DNA of 64,000 nt, taken from the NCBI GenBank assembly GCA_010909165.1, contig MU008161.1:62001-126000 (forward strand), read 5' to 3'. The notes beneath the pieces were generated by a model. It saw only the letters and a list, made by a program, of their open reading frames with translations, was not told the DNA's origin and ran no database searches. This document shows, one piece after another, positions 1-12,205 of this stretch. This DNA is from Anthoceros angustus. Lineage: Eukaryota > Streptophyta > Anthocerotopsida > Anthocerotales > Anthocerotaceae. Position 1 is the first letter of the stretch; each line of letters opens with the position of its first letter. Position numbers and translations under genes: made by a program.

Positions 1-1
1 G

Positions 2-602
2 TTAAGAGACCTATGGGTACAGCTGCAGGACACGGAGGAACGGCGCCAGGAGTTGGAGGGCCGGAAGGAGACCCTGGAGCTACAGCTTCAGATAACGGAG
101 GAGCGGAACGGGACTCTCCATGGGAGAATCGAAGATCACGAGCAGGAGATAGAGCGGCTCCAGCTCTGTTGGAGGGTGGAGGCAAGTCATCGGCGAAGTA
201 AGGAGCAGGATATCGCCAAGTTGGAGAAGGACTTGGAAGAAGCCAGGAGCTGGGCCGAGCTGCCGGACCGCCTGGAAAGAGAAATGGTGGCCCTCCGGGC
301 AAGGATGGACGGGGGAGAGAGAGCTCTACGGGAAGAGCAAAAGTTGTTGGTCCGGACTGCGAAGCGGCGAGCGGTCCATGGCCAAGTTGGTCTTTGCGAG
401 AGGCAGTGAGGAGGAGGAGCAAGCGAAGCAGCAGCGGAGGATTCAAGAAGTGGCGGAGGCAGCCTTGGCAGCCTCGAGGGACTCAGCCAAACTCCGTTTG
501 GAGGACCTGGCGACGGAAACAGCCCAGCAGGCAACCCAACACGCCCAGTTGCCAGAGAACCTCTGGAGGAGTGAGTATCGGGTGCTCCGCACCCATGTGT
601 AG
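2..602 (+). pseudogene. Coiled-coil gag-like ORF of an old retroelement (partial)
   Basis: The frame is open from the window edge to 409 and then continues in another frame at 378-602, so at least one frameshift is present and the 5' end lies outside the window. The translation is rich in E, R, L and Q with heptad-like spacing (for example TEERRQELEGRKETLELQLQ), which predicts a long coiled coil. It is followed by an LTR-like block at 1380-2065. Similar short coiled-coil pieces (ELQNKVSRVERW type) stand before related blocks at 17.7 and 20.2 kb, so I read it as the repeat family's own gag-like protein, not a host gene. No catalytic domain is visible. A decayed host coiled-coil gene is the alternative. 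Confidence 0.45.
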
Positions 603-1379
603 GAGGCCATTCAATAGGTTGACTCCGACTTCGCTTATTATCATGCGGAGCTCCTCAAGGCGGTGGAGGTAGTGCCCCACACAGGGCCAATTGAAGGGCC
701 ACCAGAAGAGTCGGAAGGAGGGTGGAGAGACGAGGGCCTGGGGGATAGTGCCGCCACAGGAACCTAGGGGGCGCTGTTCGGGAACAAGAGCAGCAGCGGG
801 GAAGGAGAGCACCCGGACGAGAGGGATACGGCGGACACCCCACGACAAGAGGTAAGTCCGTCGCACACCACGAGGGAAGAAGGAGAGGGGGTTCCTGAGC
901 GGGTCAAGGGAGGAGAAGCCCAGGGGGATATAGGACAAGAAGGGGGTCCGGTGGGTGAACACGGACTGGAGAATGCTCTAGGCGAGCGTCCAGGGACCCG
1001 CGAGGTCCGGACTCCGGAAGCGAGGCCGGACCCCAAGGTCTGGACGCAGGAGGGGGAAGGGGTGAGTGAGAATCAGTCTCAACCCACCCAGGCAGAACGG
1101 GCCCACCAGCGCGCCAAGAGATGGTGAGGAGGAGGACTTGGTGGTCAGCATGATGTCAGCCACCAAGAGTACAAACACTGACGAGTCTCGTGAAGAGGAG
1201 AGCCCCCACATCGTGGATCATCCGATTGCGTTACCGCAATTGCGTAGGCAGGATTGGACCGCTTAGGGAGGAATCCTGGTCAACCACAGCCCCACCGCCG
1301 AAGACGAAGATAGAAAAGCTAGGGGAGATAGAGGGTTGCGTGCTAGGGCACAGTGAGGTGGACATCAGCTCAGAATAGG
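603..1379. other. Decayed interior of the old repeat; no gene
   Basis: GC-rich sequence with only short overlapping frames. Plus-strand pieces are acidic and glutamate-rich (EEEDLVVSMMS, DESREEESPH), like the acidic C-terminal part of the ORF at 28.2-29.1 kb. No recognisable domain remains. Confidence 0.4.
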
Positions 1380-2065
1380 AGTGTAATAAAGGCGCCCCTT
1401 CAGGGCATAGTATAAGAGGGTGGACGCCACTCCAATAAAACATCTTTCTTTTGGGGTTGATACCACGTTATCATTGCAAACCCTTGTGTGTCCTTCGCTG
1501 ATCTGATACCGAGCGGGCAAGACTACTCGGAGGCGATCCAGTCCCGGTGACTAACCCTAACGTGTGGTGTGTGTACCGTGATGGGCGGGACCCTTGCTCC
1601 TCCGCAGGGACCGGCTGGACGGACCGGAGCGTGTGAGGCTAGCAGAACTTCGAGAGGGCGTGCAGAGCCCGGACGGAGAGGCCTGGTTGAACGATTGCAA
1701 AGGTTTGTGGTCACGCAAGCCCACCCACGATTCCCAACTGGTGATGTGTGTAGTGAGCGTGGTAGGAGAAGCGGACTAGTAAAGACGTAAGACGGACTGG
1801 TAGGAAACGGACGTGAACGAGTCCTTAAACATTTGGCCACGCCGGGCCTGTCCGGTGGACGCTTAGGAGTAATTAGGAAGTGAAAATGATCGCGTTGGAG
1901 TCTTGGGTAGGAATCCTTCCCGACGACGGGGCGAGAATCGGGCCACGAACGTGTGAAACGGAACAATTCATTCCCTTGGGAACGGACCCCTTACTGCAAC
2001 GACACGAGATTAGTGCGCGCCCGGCTGGCCGTCGGCGAAAGTCGCGTCACAGCGGCCTTCAATGA
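1380..2065 (+). repeat. LTR-like promoter/leader block, repeat family Q copy 1
   Basis: It contains a TATA-like GTATAAGAGG at about 1410 after a GTAATAAAG motif, a long GC-rich leader, the string GAACGAGTCCTTAAACATT near 1815, and a terminal box (about 1968-2046) with CATTCCCTTGGGA and GCCCGGCTGG. The same ordered motifs recur near 34.0-34.5 kb (TATA, leader) and 57.0-57.9 kb (leader, box). The terminal box also occurs at 44.3 kb, and more loosely at 19.2 and 22.0 kb. All are on the plus strand. The order TATA, leader, terminal box suggests LTR R-U5 plus primer region of one retroelement family, but I could not place exact LTR ends. Confidence 0.4.
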
Positions 2066-3071
2066 CCTCGACAAAATGGAAGAAACTTGAGTGAGTCATA
2101 GCTCTCTTCACCATTTTATAATTTACGACCATTAATATAATGTTATGAGTAATTTCAAACTCGCAATCAATGATTGAAAGATATTTGCCATGATTTAGGG
2201 TTTAAAACTACAAATTCTTAACTATGCTAGTCTGGGAGACCACATGTACACTAACCCTTCTCTGAACTGTCGGTTTGAATGAATTTTTTTGTTTTTTTGT
2301 TGTTAGTGTAACGGAATGCTTAGGAATCGTCTGGGTAAGGCCTTTTTATACTGAAAGTGGTCCTTGGCCCATAGCGATAATATTTTTAATAATTGGTCCT
2401 TGGGCTTCGACCCTGGGTATGTTAGGTCAGATAGAAAGTCCTCGGACCTTAGCATTTTTAGGAATAAAAAGTGTCTATATATGCTAGGAATACCCTACAT
2501 TCGGCAACAGTGGGGCGGAGTAGTGGGAAGGTGGCTAGCTCCACCACGGTGGCTGGAAATGGGGCGTGTGAGGGGGGAGATCAACCCTAGTGGCGGAGCC
2601 GGTGTGATAAGTTGGGCAAGTGAGCGAATCGAAGAAGACCACACACAGAGTGGGGCTGCGAGATTTCAAGGAGTGAGAGATTGGGACTTCATTGAGTTGA
2701 GAAAGGACGCCTCTGACACAAACCGCTTGGAAGAGGGTTTCCTTTTGCTGTGCATGTGGCGTGGATAGTAGGAGCACGGGTGGGGCGCACGACGACCAAG
2801 GCAGTGGCGGCGATGGAGGAGAAAGACTCAGCACGCGTCGAGGCGGACTGACGGAGGTAGGCGCCGAGGCAGGAAGCCCGGGGCGGAGCGGGGCAGGAGG
2901 ATCGCGGGGTGGTAATTTTTCCCTCCCTGAACCGTGGTCCGGAGTAGAGCCGTAGGCGTTTGAACGTGATAGCGAAGGAGGGGAAGAAATGGCACCTCGA
3001 GCCATAAATCTTATCACGCAAAGTGGCCCAATATGGACCAATCGGAAGGTTAGAGCCTTGCGGAGTGTGAA
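2066..3071. other. AT-rich then GC-rich stretch without a supported gene
   Basis: 2080-2480 is AT-rich with T-runs. 2500-3070 contains short plus-strand frames with no recognisable domain. I see no RNA gene. Confidence 0.4.
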
Positions 3072-4151
3072 TTGGGGTTGGGCTTCATGGAGAAGAAATG
3101 GTGCTATGACAGCCCAGCATTGGTGCGGGAATGCGCCCGCCAATTGAGGACCAGGTCGCAAGAGGGCGACATGAGGAAGAGGCCACAAAATTGGGACTTG
3201 GGGCTCTTCCAAGCAGTATATGGGCGAGAGGAATCGGAGGATGGGAGTCTGGTAATTGACCCCCAGAGGAAGAAGACCCTAAGAGCTGCAGTGACGCACT
3301 CATGAAGCTCGGGAAGTGTTAAATGGATGGGTGACCCGCCAACTCGTGTCTGTGCAACTCGTGGGATTGGCCAAGTGGATTTTGTGTTTTCTGCAGAACC
3401 GGAAATTGAATCACATGGCAGACCACTTCCTGGTCTTTCTTCATGAAGGCACACGGATTGACTGGGGGAGGATGATTTTCGAGAGGGCTTGTGAAGAAAG
3501 GGCGAATTTGCTCTCCCCTCCCCTGGCCCCTCTTTGATCTCGCCCTTTCTGATTCATGTGTTTGCGTATTCCGAATGCCTAACTGAGTTGGAGGTGGTGT
3601 CTGCTCTTCATAGTTGGAAACCGGTCAGGGAACTCAAGGTAGAGGAAGAAGAGTCTAAGGAGGACTCAGGGAAGGATTCCAGCAGTTGAGAATTTGCCTC
3701 ACCAGAGGATTCGGATGAAGGAGGAGAGGTTACAAAGAGTAAGAAGAGGAGGCGATTTAACGGGGTCGGCCAAAAGGGAGAAACGGTGGAGGAGGAGCCA
3801 CAACCACACCTCGGATCACACCAGTCAAGACGGTGCAATGGGGCAAGGTAAGGAGGAAAAGCAAAAGGGAACGGCGGTTGTCCCCGCGGAGGACTTAATC
3901 GCAACTTCTAGGAGAGTTTTTTACGAATGAGGAAGCCGCTGCAGACCAACCCCTAGGGGATGTTAAGGACATGTTTGGAGATATCCCATTGGCCTGTCCA
4001 ACTGAAGTGGAGGCGAGTGACACAGCCCGCGTACGGGACTTGTTGTGGAAGGGAATGGGCCTCGACAATTTTGGGAATCAAGGTTGACTACCATGGCTCA
4101 GACCAGTGACCTTCTTGATCAGGCAGCTATGGCTCTCACTTGGCTGAGTGT
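3072..4151 (+). pseudogene. Gag-like ORF split by the CACTA insertion
   Basis: Two plus-strand frames (3072-3305 and 3316-3537) and further pieces up to about 3900 form one decayed protein. Recognisable text includes NHMADHFLVFLHEGTRIDWG and RMIFERACEER, followed by an acidic, lysine-rich tail (KVEEEESKEDSGKDSSS, TKSKKRRRF). I recall similar 'helical, D-W-x-x-x-I-F-E-R' segments in plant retroelement gag-like or putative transposon proteins, but cannot assign a family firmly. Several frameshifts and stops are present. The sequence is cut at 4151 by the CACTA element and resumes at 17551 with AGQQEKMLKEKLRDWRREK, once one TGT copy is removed. Confidence 0.45.
4149..4151. repeat. 3-bp target-site duplication TGT (left)
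   Basis: TGT lies directly outside the left inverted repeat and is repeated at 17548-17550. A 3-bp duplication is characteristic of CACTA (En/Spm) transposition. Confidence 0.75.
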
Positions 4152-4179
4152 CCCTACTAGAAAAGGGCACCCTATGTTA
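4152..4179 (+). repeat. Left terminal inverted repeat of the CACTA element
   Basis: It begins CCCTACTAGAAAAGGG and is complementary to 17519-17547 except for one extra A in the right copy. Confidence 0.85.
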
Positions 4180-4440
4180 CACTTTATGTTAAGATTTGGA
4201 CCCCTGGATGTAACACTCATGTTGCAATTTTGGGGTCATGTAACACTTTTGGGCCCCTTGTTACACTTTGGCTTGGAAACCATACCACGGCCGTTGTTGC
4301 AATCATGTTGCAATGGTGTTGCAATTATGTTAAGATGAAGTGAGAGGTGGTTTTGCCTCTCTCAAAATTGCAACATGATTGCAACATCTAAAGTGTTACA
4401 AGAGAGGTCTTGTAACACTTTTGAGGCTTGAGAACCTCCT
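4180..4440. repeat. Left subterminal repeat array of the CACTA element
   Basis: Short motifs recur in both orientations: TGTTACACTTT or TGTAACACTTTT and TTGCAAT/ATTGCAAC (for example near 4195, 4240, 4260, 4300-4335 and 4365-4420). Such arrays are where the TNPA-type protein binds in En/Spm. Here that function is inferred only from position and repetition. Confidence 0.6.
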
Positions 4441-6700
4441 CCCCATCCACTATTCCTTTTACTTTTGCCCTTCAATACCACGTTTTACTTGGTAGTTACC
4501 ATGTCGCCCTTCAATACGACCATATATAAATACCATGCGAATACATCCTTATACTATACACATGTAGTCTCACGATAAATGTAATATATTATTCTAAGTG
4601 CTATAAGGCGTATTCAATTTCATATAAAATAAGTTTGTATACTATATTATTCCATACGTACCTTCATACATATTCATGATGCGACTATGTATTTACTATA
4701 CGTGTAAATAGCGCTCTTTCTACCCCTACTTTATAGCATGCGGCGTGCGGTTTGTCCTTCCGTCACCAATAGCGCGGCTTCAATAATATAGTCCCCACCT
4801 ATCACCTTATTGTGACGCATCACGAGGTTATGCCCCTAGATTGTCTTTGTGCGGAGGTTTTGGTATGCTCGCTTATGCTTTTCCGCCTCCATGTAAGGCA
4901 CTTCCTACTCGTCATCGTATGCACCTCGAAACTTCCTCCCTCGTTCGATTCCCAATTTTCTTCTTCCCCTCCTTGCGTTGGTGAGGCAAGCTTTGCCACT
5001 TCTACCGCTTCCCTCCACGCCTTCTGGCACTGCACATACAAACCGCATGGCCATCATGAGTTACGCGTTAATGGGTGTACCAATCACCATAGGACCATTT
5101 GCCTTACCTTCCGGTCCCTCCTCGTATCTTCTTCTTGGTGGGTTTCCTCTCCGTCCTTCTTCCGTCAGCCGTGCCCTTATCACTCGCGCCGCCTCTCTCT
5201 CCTCCTCCTCTTTTCCTCTTCGCCGCCACCCTTTATCGCGGTGGCGTTGCCTCAACTGGGCTCCACTATGTAGGTCCATGCTCTCGGCCGAGGCTGCAAG
5301 ATATGTGTCCGCACGAAATTAGGCACATCGTCCTCTTGACTGCCTCTTGGATCGTCCACATTGCGTCCCCCCCGTCCCCCTTGCCTGCATCTCATGCAGC
5401 GGCCTTTGCCCATATCAAAGGCGCATGATGCCCTCTTGACCTCCTTCATTCTCTCTCCCCACGACATCGCCTCATGCTAGTGTGCGCCTTTTGGCCTGCC
5501 CCAGAGCATGGGCTGCTTGGGTGATCCTCTGTCAGTCCCCGCCACCCGCTCCTCCTACTCCCCTGCGTTTTTGGCTGTCCCGTGCACAAGTGTGTTTCCT
5601 CACAGTGACGGATCGGTTGCCCCCTCGTGGTCCACCACCCGACTCACCCTGCCTCCACACTCATTGTTCCGCCATTCAGCGTCGTCAATCCATCGATCCC
5701 AACGGCCTCCACCCCGCAAACATGGCGTCACCTTGGTCTCGGGCACTCCTCCACCTCTTCTCCAATTTGCTTGCTGCCCACGTGACCGGCCCTGCCTCCT
5801 CACACCATTCCGGGCATGCGCTTCCACCAAACACAGGCGATCGTGGTGTCGGGCACCACAATTAAATCCTGCTTCGTTTCCCCCTCTGCCTCCCTCCTTG
5901 CGCCCTCATGACGTGGCCCGTCTCCACTTCACGCTCTTGTTTCTCGCCTTTCCCCCAATACGTTGTGCCTCCTCTCCTCCTCCCCAAGCCCCTTCCGTAC
6001 CATCCGCATTCCTTCCTAGCCTCTCCACGTCCACGCCACCACGTGCTGCTGCGCCTCCCACCCCTTCCTTCCGTCGCCTCGGAAGGCCACCATATCGGGA
6101 TCCATCTCCAATTCAATGTCATTAAGCAAAATGGTCATTTCCTTGTTCTCCTTGCAATGGCGAATCTACGGTGTCTTGTCATACACTCACCTTACCCTTG
6201 TAGGAACTCGCACAGAACCCCACTATCGCGGACCGCCCACAGAGCGCATGGAAATCGTCCTCTTCAACCTCCCATACTCTGCCTCTTCTTCCGTTGGAAA
6301 CCGCCATCTTGATTCTCAAACCTCACCACCCAGCCAGACGCCTCCCTTTCCCCATGGGTTTGGACCCATCCCCGTTTTGGCTAGCCTCTCTTTTGCTGCG
6401 ATTTCGTACTTCGATGGCTCAAACTTTCCGTTCCTCTTCAGCTCCATCCGAGCCCATGCAAGTGCATCTTCCCACTCTTCGTCATCCACCATGCTCGGTT
6501 TCTTCCCATGTCCTCCCTCCCCCTCTACCATTTCCTCTAGCGCTGCTGCCTTCGCAGCTTCCACACATCGAGAATTGCGTGTCCGCGTCATCTGCGAGAA
6601 GTGTCGGCTTATGTTGGACTTGACCACGGTGCAGGAATGCTTGAACCAGTTTCACTAACCGTGCTTTCTCTTCTTTCGGGCGTCCGCCATCTTGCGGTGC
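4441..6700. other. Interior of CACTA element, no supported gene
   Basis: 4441-4800 is AT-rich. 4800-6700 is C/T-rich on the plus strand with many overlapping low-complexity frames (Pro/Ser-rich plus strand, Arg/Gly-rich minus strand). A minus-strand piece at 6316-6627 (DEEWEDALAWARMELKRNGK) could be the degraded C-terminal part of a transposon protein. Nothing else is recognisable. Confidence 0.35.
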
Positions 6701-7985
6701 GAGTTCATTCACAACCGTCCTCACGGTACCATGATTCTGCGTGCCTTGCTTCGAGCGAACAACATCAGTCCCTCCACTTCATGTGGTTTTGCATGGCCTC
6801 CTTGACCATTTCACCCCATGCTTGTTTATCAAGGCTTTAACGATGCATCGTTGTCCACTCACGCGCCCGGACATCGACCTACTGTCATCACCATGAGTTA
6901 GAACACCACCCCTTGCGGTGATTGCGCCATTCGAGATCAAGTGCACTTGCGTCGTTGTCCGCTGCCTCGGCCCGCCTTCCTTCCACTTTCCCTTCTGCTG
7001 CCACCGCCCGGCCCTCGAAGGTTGCCTCCCTTGTCCCCATGCTTAAACACCGCCATGCGGTGCTCTGTGTTACCGTTTGTCCACCATGCCCACTCACCGG
7101 CTGCAAACTTGAGCGTGTGCACACTTTGCGGCGTCACTTGCGGCAAAGTGTGCACTTGTGCACACTTTGCCGCATCACTTGCCGTTAAATCGACTCGCGA
7201 CAACCAACCTCATCCGGCGTAAATAGCTCCTCCTCTATGTCGTTCAATTCTTGCGCAATGCTCCAACTCCGCATCCGTCGGTGGGAGGTTCGATCTCGGC
7301 GTCGTCAAAATCAACTCCCGCCATCTCGCTGTGTACCCGAGTTCATTCACAACCTTCGTCCTCACCAAGACATTACTGCGTGCCTTGCTTCGCACCGAAC
7401 AACACGGAGTCCCTCCTCGCTTCATGTGGTTTTGCATGGCCTCCTTGACCCATTTCACCCCATGCTTGTTTATCAAGGCTTTAAGCATCGTTGTCCACTC
7501 ACTCCAAGATCATCTGCACACCATCACTGGGTTAGAACACCACCCCTTGCGTAAATTGATTGCGCCATTCGAGATCAGGCGTCACGCCCGGCCGTCTGCC
7601 GCTTGTCCGCTTTCCACGATTCCCACTTTCCCTTCTTGCAATCGCCGCCACCGCCCGCCCTAAAGGTTGCCTCCCTTGTCCCCATGCTTAAACACCGCCA
7701 GATGCCGGTGCTCTGTGTTACCCGTTTGTCCACCATGCCCACTCACCCGCAAACTTGAACGCAGCACACTTTGCGTCATTGCGCAAAGTGTGCACTTGGT
7801 GTGCACACTTTGCCAGCATCACTTGCCGTTAAATCGAGTCCGCGACAACCAACCTCATCCGACGTAAATAGCTCCTCCTCTATGTCGTTCAATTCCTGCA
7901 CGCAATGCTCCAACTCCGCATCCGTCGGGGCTGGGAGGTTCCAGATCTCGACGTCGTCAAAATCAACTCCCGGTTCAGCAGCCAT
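6701..7985 (-). repeat. Tandem duplication (~640 bp x 2) inside the CACTA element
   Basis: 6701-7338 and 7339-7985 are diverged direct copies. Shared landmarks in both are GAGTTCATTCACAACC, CATGTGGTTTTGCATGGCCT, CCTTGTCCCCATGCTTAAAC, the CACACTTTGC block and GTAAATAGCTCCTCCTCTAT. Each copy encodes on the minus strand the same peptide start (PTDAELEHC) and the same K-W/M-VKEAMQNHMK segment, so a coding region was duplicated. Many 1-3-bp indels separate the copies. Confidence 0.75.
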
Positions 7986-8329
7986 CTCGCCCCTCGCCTC
8001 TTACCTTCTGGCCGTCTTGATGAGGCCTTCTTGGTCGCCGATGTCGAATGAAGACCCGAGTGCGGGATGAGCGACCGCCCAGGCGGTTGCCCCCATCCTC
8101 CCCACCCGGATCGGTCCATCGTCGTCGGCCGCGTCGCCGGCGTGGTGTTCGGCGCCTTGCGACTACTCGGCAAGCCTCGCCATACTCTCCACCTTGTGAA
8201 CCGTTGTCCACCGCCTTCGTTCCATCTTTGAAGGCAATGGCTTCCTCTCGGTGAAAGGCGCGGGCCATGAGTCCCTATGCATTCAAGACACCATTTTGAA
8301 AAAGCTTGTTTGCAAAGGCCGGTGGTCAT
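7210..8329 (-). pseudogene. Second ORF of the CACTA element (non-transposase), broken
   Basis: Minus-strand frames at 7210-7488, 7776-7985 and 7889-8329 carry pieces of one protein. They include MLKALINKHGVKWVKEAMQN, then RSNVLVRTKVVNELG, and a downstream start MAAEPGVDFDDVEIWNLPAP followed by TDAELEHCVQELNDIEEELF. It lies 3' of the transposase on the same strand, the place where En/Spm-type elements carry TNPA or accessory genes. I do not recognise a domain. Frameshifts and the 640-bp duplication mean no intact product. Function unknown. Confidence 0.4.
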
Positions 8330-8932
8330 TTCTATCGCTCGGGACCAGCGTGCACTGCACTTGCTACTTGCCCATAATCACAACATTTTCGACCACAACC
8401 TCGACGTGGAGCAATTTTCATGTCCCATTGGTTCGTTGCGTTACTCGTGATGTATGATATTGCCCAAATGGCGCGCTCTCAATGCCCCCATTACTCCATT
8501 TTAACTAATCATCGACTTCCTCGACCATTCCCACACGTCACTTGGGTATTGGCACATTCCGCCATTGGATCATGCTTGTTTGTTTGGAAATACTTTAATG
8601 CCCACTTGGCATCTTTGGTTTTGCCCCATCCGTTCAGCTACTCAAGCGACATGCCACAATCTATGTGCCAGTAGCATGGGTTCCTCCTCTCTCCATCCCT
8701 CGCCGGAGTAGGCACGGCCAAGGCCCACCCTGTTTCCATCCACTCTCCGGATGCATCATGCGAGTTACTGCGATGGCCACACAAATGGACCATCGATGGA
8801 GTGCACCTGAAACCTTCTCGGTATTCACAAGGTCAAACCCGTGCGACTTCCGATGGCCTTGTCCCTCTGGCCGACACTCGTACCATCCAACCTTCAATGT
8901 GGATTATACTCCTCAAGGCATCCGATGTTGCT

Positions 8933-11560
8933 CTATGTGGCCGTAGAAGACGCGCTCCTCTTGAGCTCCCGGCAGCCTGTCCACCCATGATAAACTTTGC
9001 GCTGCACTATCTTTTGTGCTCGCCGTTTATACGCCTCCATTACGAGGTGGCTGCCTTTGTTCCACATGTGACTATGTGCGCTTGCAAGGCCATCCATTAT
9101 AGCCCTCACTTGTGGGTCATAGCAGGATGCCTCCCAAGCGCTCACCGCCCTTCTTACTGCACCCACCTCTTGAAACTCGTTCCTCATGTGCCTCCTCACC
9201 TCTTCGTACATGTCCAAAAGCGGCTGCATCACCTTCGTGATGATAAGTATGGGCTGGCGCACCTCAGCGGCATCCATTGTGTGCAGCGACACACCCAACT
9301 TTTCTCCCACACGGTCCTCGGGACTCCATGATCCACCGTGACCATAATGCGGAGGAATGACATGCAATGCATACTCTCCTCTCTCATATACCCCACTATC
9401 TTGGACTCTGGTTTGTATTTGGCGTATCTGGATCCTAAGTATCTCTCCCGGGTACATCCACAGTGTGCACTGCCCAATCGTCCACCTAAAATGTATTATG
9501 AGGTGGGTTGATATATCAAAGACCTTTGGAGGAATTGCTTTTCGAGCACATCACCCGACCTCTTCTCGTTGTGCTTGAATTTCATGGCCCGGTATTGTCC
9601 ATTTGGCAAATCCATCTGTCTGATCGACCCAATTTCACAACCGCCTTGTACACCTGGGTCTATGCACCCCGAAGGACGATGGGAAGATGATTTCCAGCAT
9701 GATGTGCGATCATGGCACTTGCTACACTTTGCCCCCTCTAATTTCGCTCCTATGTTAGACCCATAGCCTGTGGGCAGCTTTATGCGTTTAATTCTCTCTA
9801 TGACTTGGAGGTCGTCTTTCGCCAAAGCGTAAGACGCCTCGGGGCAATGGCGTCCTCTCTCGCCACAACCACCTTTTCCCTCCATGTCCATCCTTGATGC
9901 TGATGCTAGGTCTCGCTCTCCCGTCAAAGTGTGCCATATGGCCTCTGCATTGTTCTTTTCCACGTGCATGACATCCTTTGGCGCCATCACAAGAAGGTGG
10001 CGCCAATATGGGAGCACCCTAAGCAGAGAAGACATCGCGCGTTCCAAAATTTCCTCATTGCGGATCTCGGTGGCGCACCTTCTCTGCGTACCATATCATC
10101 ACCACATCATCAAGCGTTGGTGGTGGGTGGAGTTCCGTCCATCGTACCGATCCATGTCTTCCCACCGTCACTATCTCCCTTGGGCAACCTCACCCTGCCA
10201 ACATAAACTGCTTTTTGATGAGAATAGCGGAATCCAGTCCGACAATCCACGCCGGGTCCCTTTCACTTGCAATCCAATCGGTGCCCAACCACAGGTAGTC
10301 GGCAATGACGTTCGGCATTGCTCGCACCTAAAATGCCTCCTAGGATCGTTCACGGTATTGAAAAGTCTTCCATGTCCACCCCTCTCCACAACTCTTCCGG
10401 TTCTTCTACCGCCATATAAACATCAAAATTTTTACCATGCCCGGTCTGGTACAATGAGAGGCATGATGACATGGGCGTCCTTTGTGGCCGAGGCATGTTG
10501 TGAGCGAATAGCATAAGCGGCCATATGGGCGTGTTGTGGACACTGTGACCAAAGGGGTTGAAGCCGTCATGCATAATGCCAACCTCAAGTTGCGAGGTTC
10601 ATCCCGAACCCTTCAAGCGCATCAAATACTCTCCATGGGGTATGCGCCATCATGGACATGTCCCCATTCTCGCTTTGCCTCCCGCGTCATCATACTATTT
10701 AGGCATTGAACATGCGTTTCAATCGCGTCTTAGAGGAAATGCGGAGGACCTTAGGGACATCTCGCTCATCAAACCCTTCCTTGTACGCGTGCCTGCGAGG
10801 GCAATGGGCTGCCAGCGTACTCACCCACGAATAGAATACAATCTTTTCACAAGCATGGATTTTCACGTATCTTGGCCCAAACATGTGCACACGACTTTGC
10901 CTCGTACATGTCCCTTGACTTGTTCGGGCAAAATATCCACACTTAAGAGCTTTAAAAGTGCGTCACGGCGTCAACGATGTCATACATCGTTTGCCAGCAC
11001 GGCAACGCTGTTGCGCTTAGCACCTTTCTTTCGATTGGACTTCCTCTTCAATGTGGTATAACGGCGTTCGCCCGCACTCGACAAGCGGTATCTGGACTCC
11101 ATCCACACGCGCATCCGGCTTCGAACTGGCTTCGTCCATGTACGCCGGGCATATCATCACCTCCCGAACCCTCATCCATACTTTCGTCGTCGGAACTACT
11201 AGTGTGGTCGGTAGGATGGCCGCTCGTTCCTGTCGGACCCATCGAGCCGTATCCGAATCCGTGGGGTGCGGACGCCCTTCAAGGCACGCGCTCTTCTATA
11301 CTCGTGTCTGTGACGCAAAAAGCCACCTTAAAGCTAGAATTGGGCATTGCTGGCCATTGATGCGAGAACTCACGGCCACAGCGTGCACAGGCGGTGGCGG
11401 GCAATTCTTGAAATGTGGGAATCGAGCCTGCGAGCTCGACGTGGCGGGGACAATACATGTACCGCATCGCATTTCGTGGCATCCTCCCGGTCGTGATGGT
11501 GCACGGCAACCACCTGACAAAGGTGGTACATCCGTTATCGACGCCCGTCCCCACGGTGTG
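8933..11560 (-). pseudogene. TNP2-type CACTA transposase (frameshifted)
   Basis: Read on the minus strand, the pieces follow the order of plant TNP2 transposases. They are an acidic N-terminal part (SSSDDESMDEGSGGDD, about 11.1 kb); HACEKIVFYSWVSTL with a C-P pair and PKVLRISSKTRLKRMF (10.70-10.89 kb); HDGFNPFGHSVHNTPIWPLM (about 10.5 kb); a WTVND-like segment with C-x2-C (10.2-10.4 kb); then KDVMHVEKNNAEAIWHTL, LQVIERIKRIKLPTGYGS and KCSKCHDRTSC (9.6-10.05 kb). A WMYP-x-E-R-Y-L-type stretch (about 9.45 kb) and a C-terminal part to 8933 complete it. At least four frame changes occur, so this copy should not make a full transposase. Family identification is from remembered motif order. Confidence 0.75.
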
Positions 11561-12205
11561 CTATCACTTCATGACCCATAAACACGAGGCACGTAGGACT
11601 GGAGCGTGCTTGCGAAACCATGGGCCCAGGCTGCGTCACACCTTATGGAGATCCGCTCGTCGTGATGACCCACTCGGCGGGTAAGTCGGCCGATCGAGCA
11701 AAGCGCTCTGCCGAACGATGCGCACGACATCGGGTGACAAGAACCTCGCGCCTCGGACGCAAACAGAATTTGCGCAGCCGAGGAAACCGTCTTCCAATCC
11801 CAACTCGGTAGGCGGCAGAGAGACGCGGTTGGCGAACGCCATGCGGATGCGCAATGTTCATGCACGGCGGCGTGGAAGCTGCCGGGCGTTATGTCAGCGT
11901 GGTAGCCGACTCTTGGCCGGAGATTGGGCGTAGTGTAGGGGTGACACGCAATGGAAAGGGAGGATGTGCTTGGCTGGCTTGGTGGTCGGCACCAGCGGTC
12001 GGGGATGGAGCGTGTCGATCATTGCATTTGGGGATGCGTGTTTTGATTTAAAGTTGATTACACACAATCCAAAGTTCGACAACGGCCTTGATCGTCCTAA
12101 GCTTGCAAGCATATGCGAACAAAGCGTTCGAGGCGCCTTCCCCTTGGTGTAAACAACCTCCTTCATGTCCACGCCGTCTCAAGGAATAGTGTTGAGCTCA
12201 TTGTC

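Noticed and set aside
1968-2046. Hammerhead or group II intron in the family-Q terminal box
   Set aside because: The CGAAAGTC end suggested a hammerhead, but no CTGATGA core lies nearby and no domain V-like stem is present.
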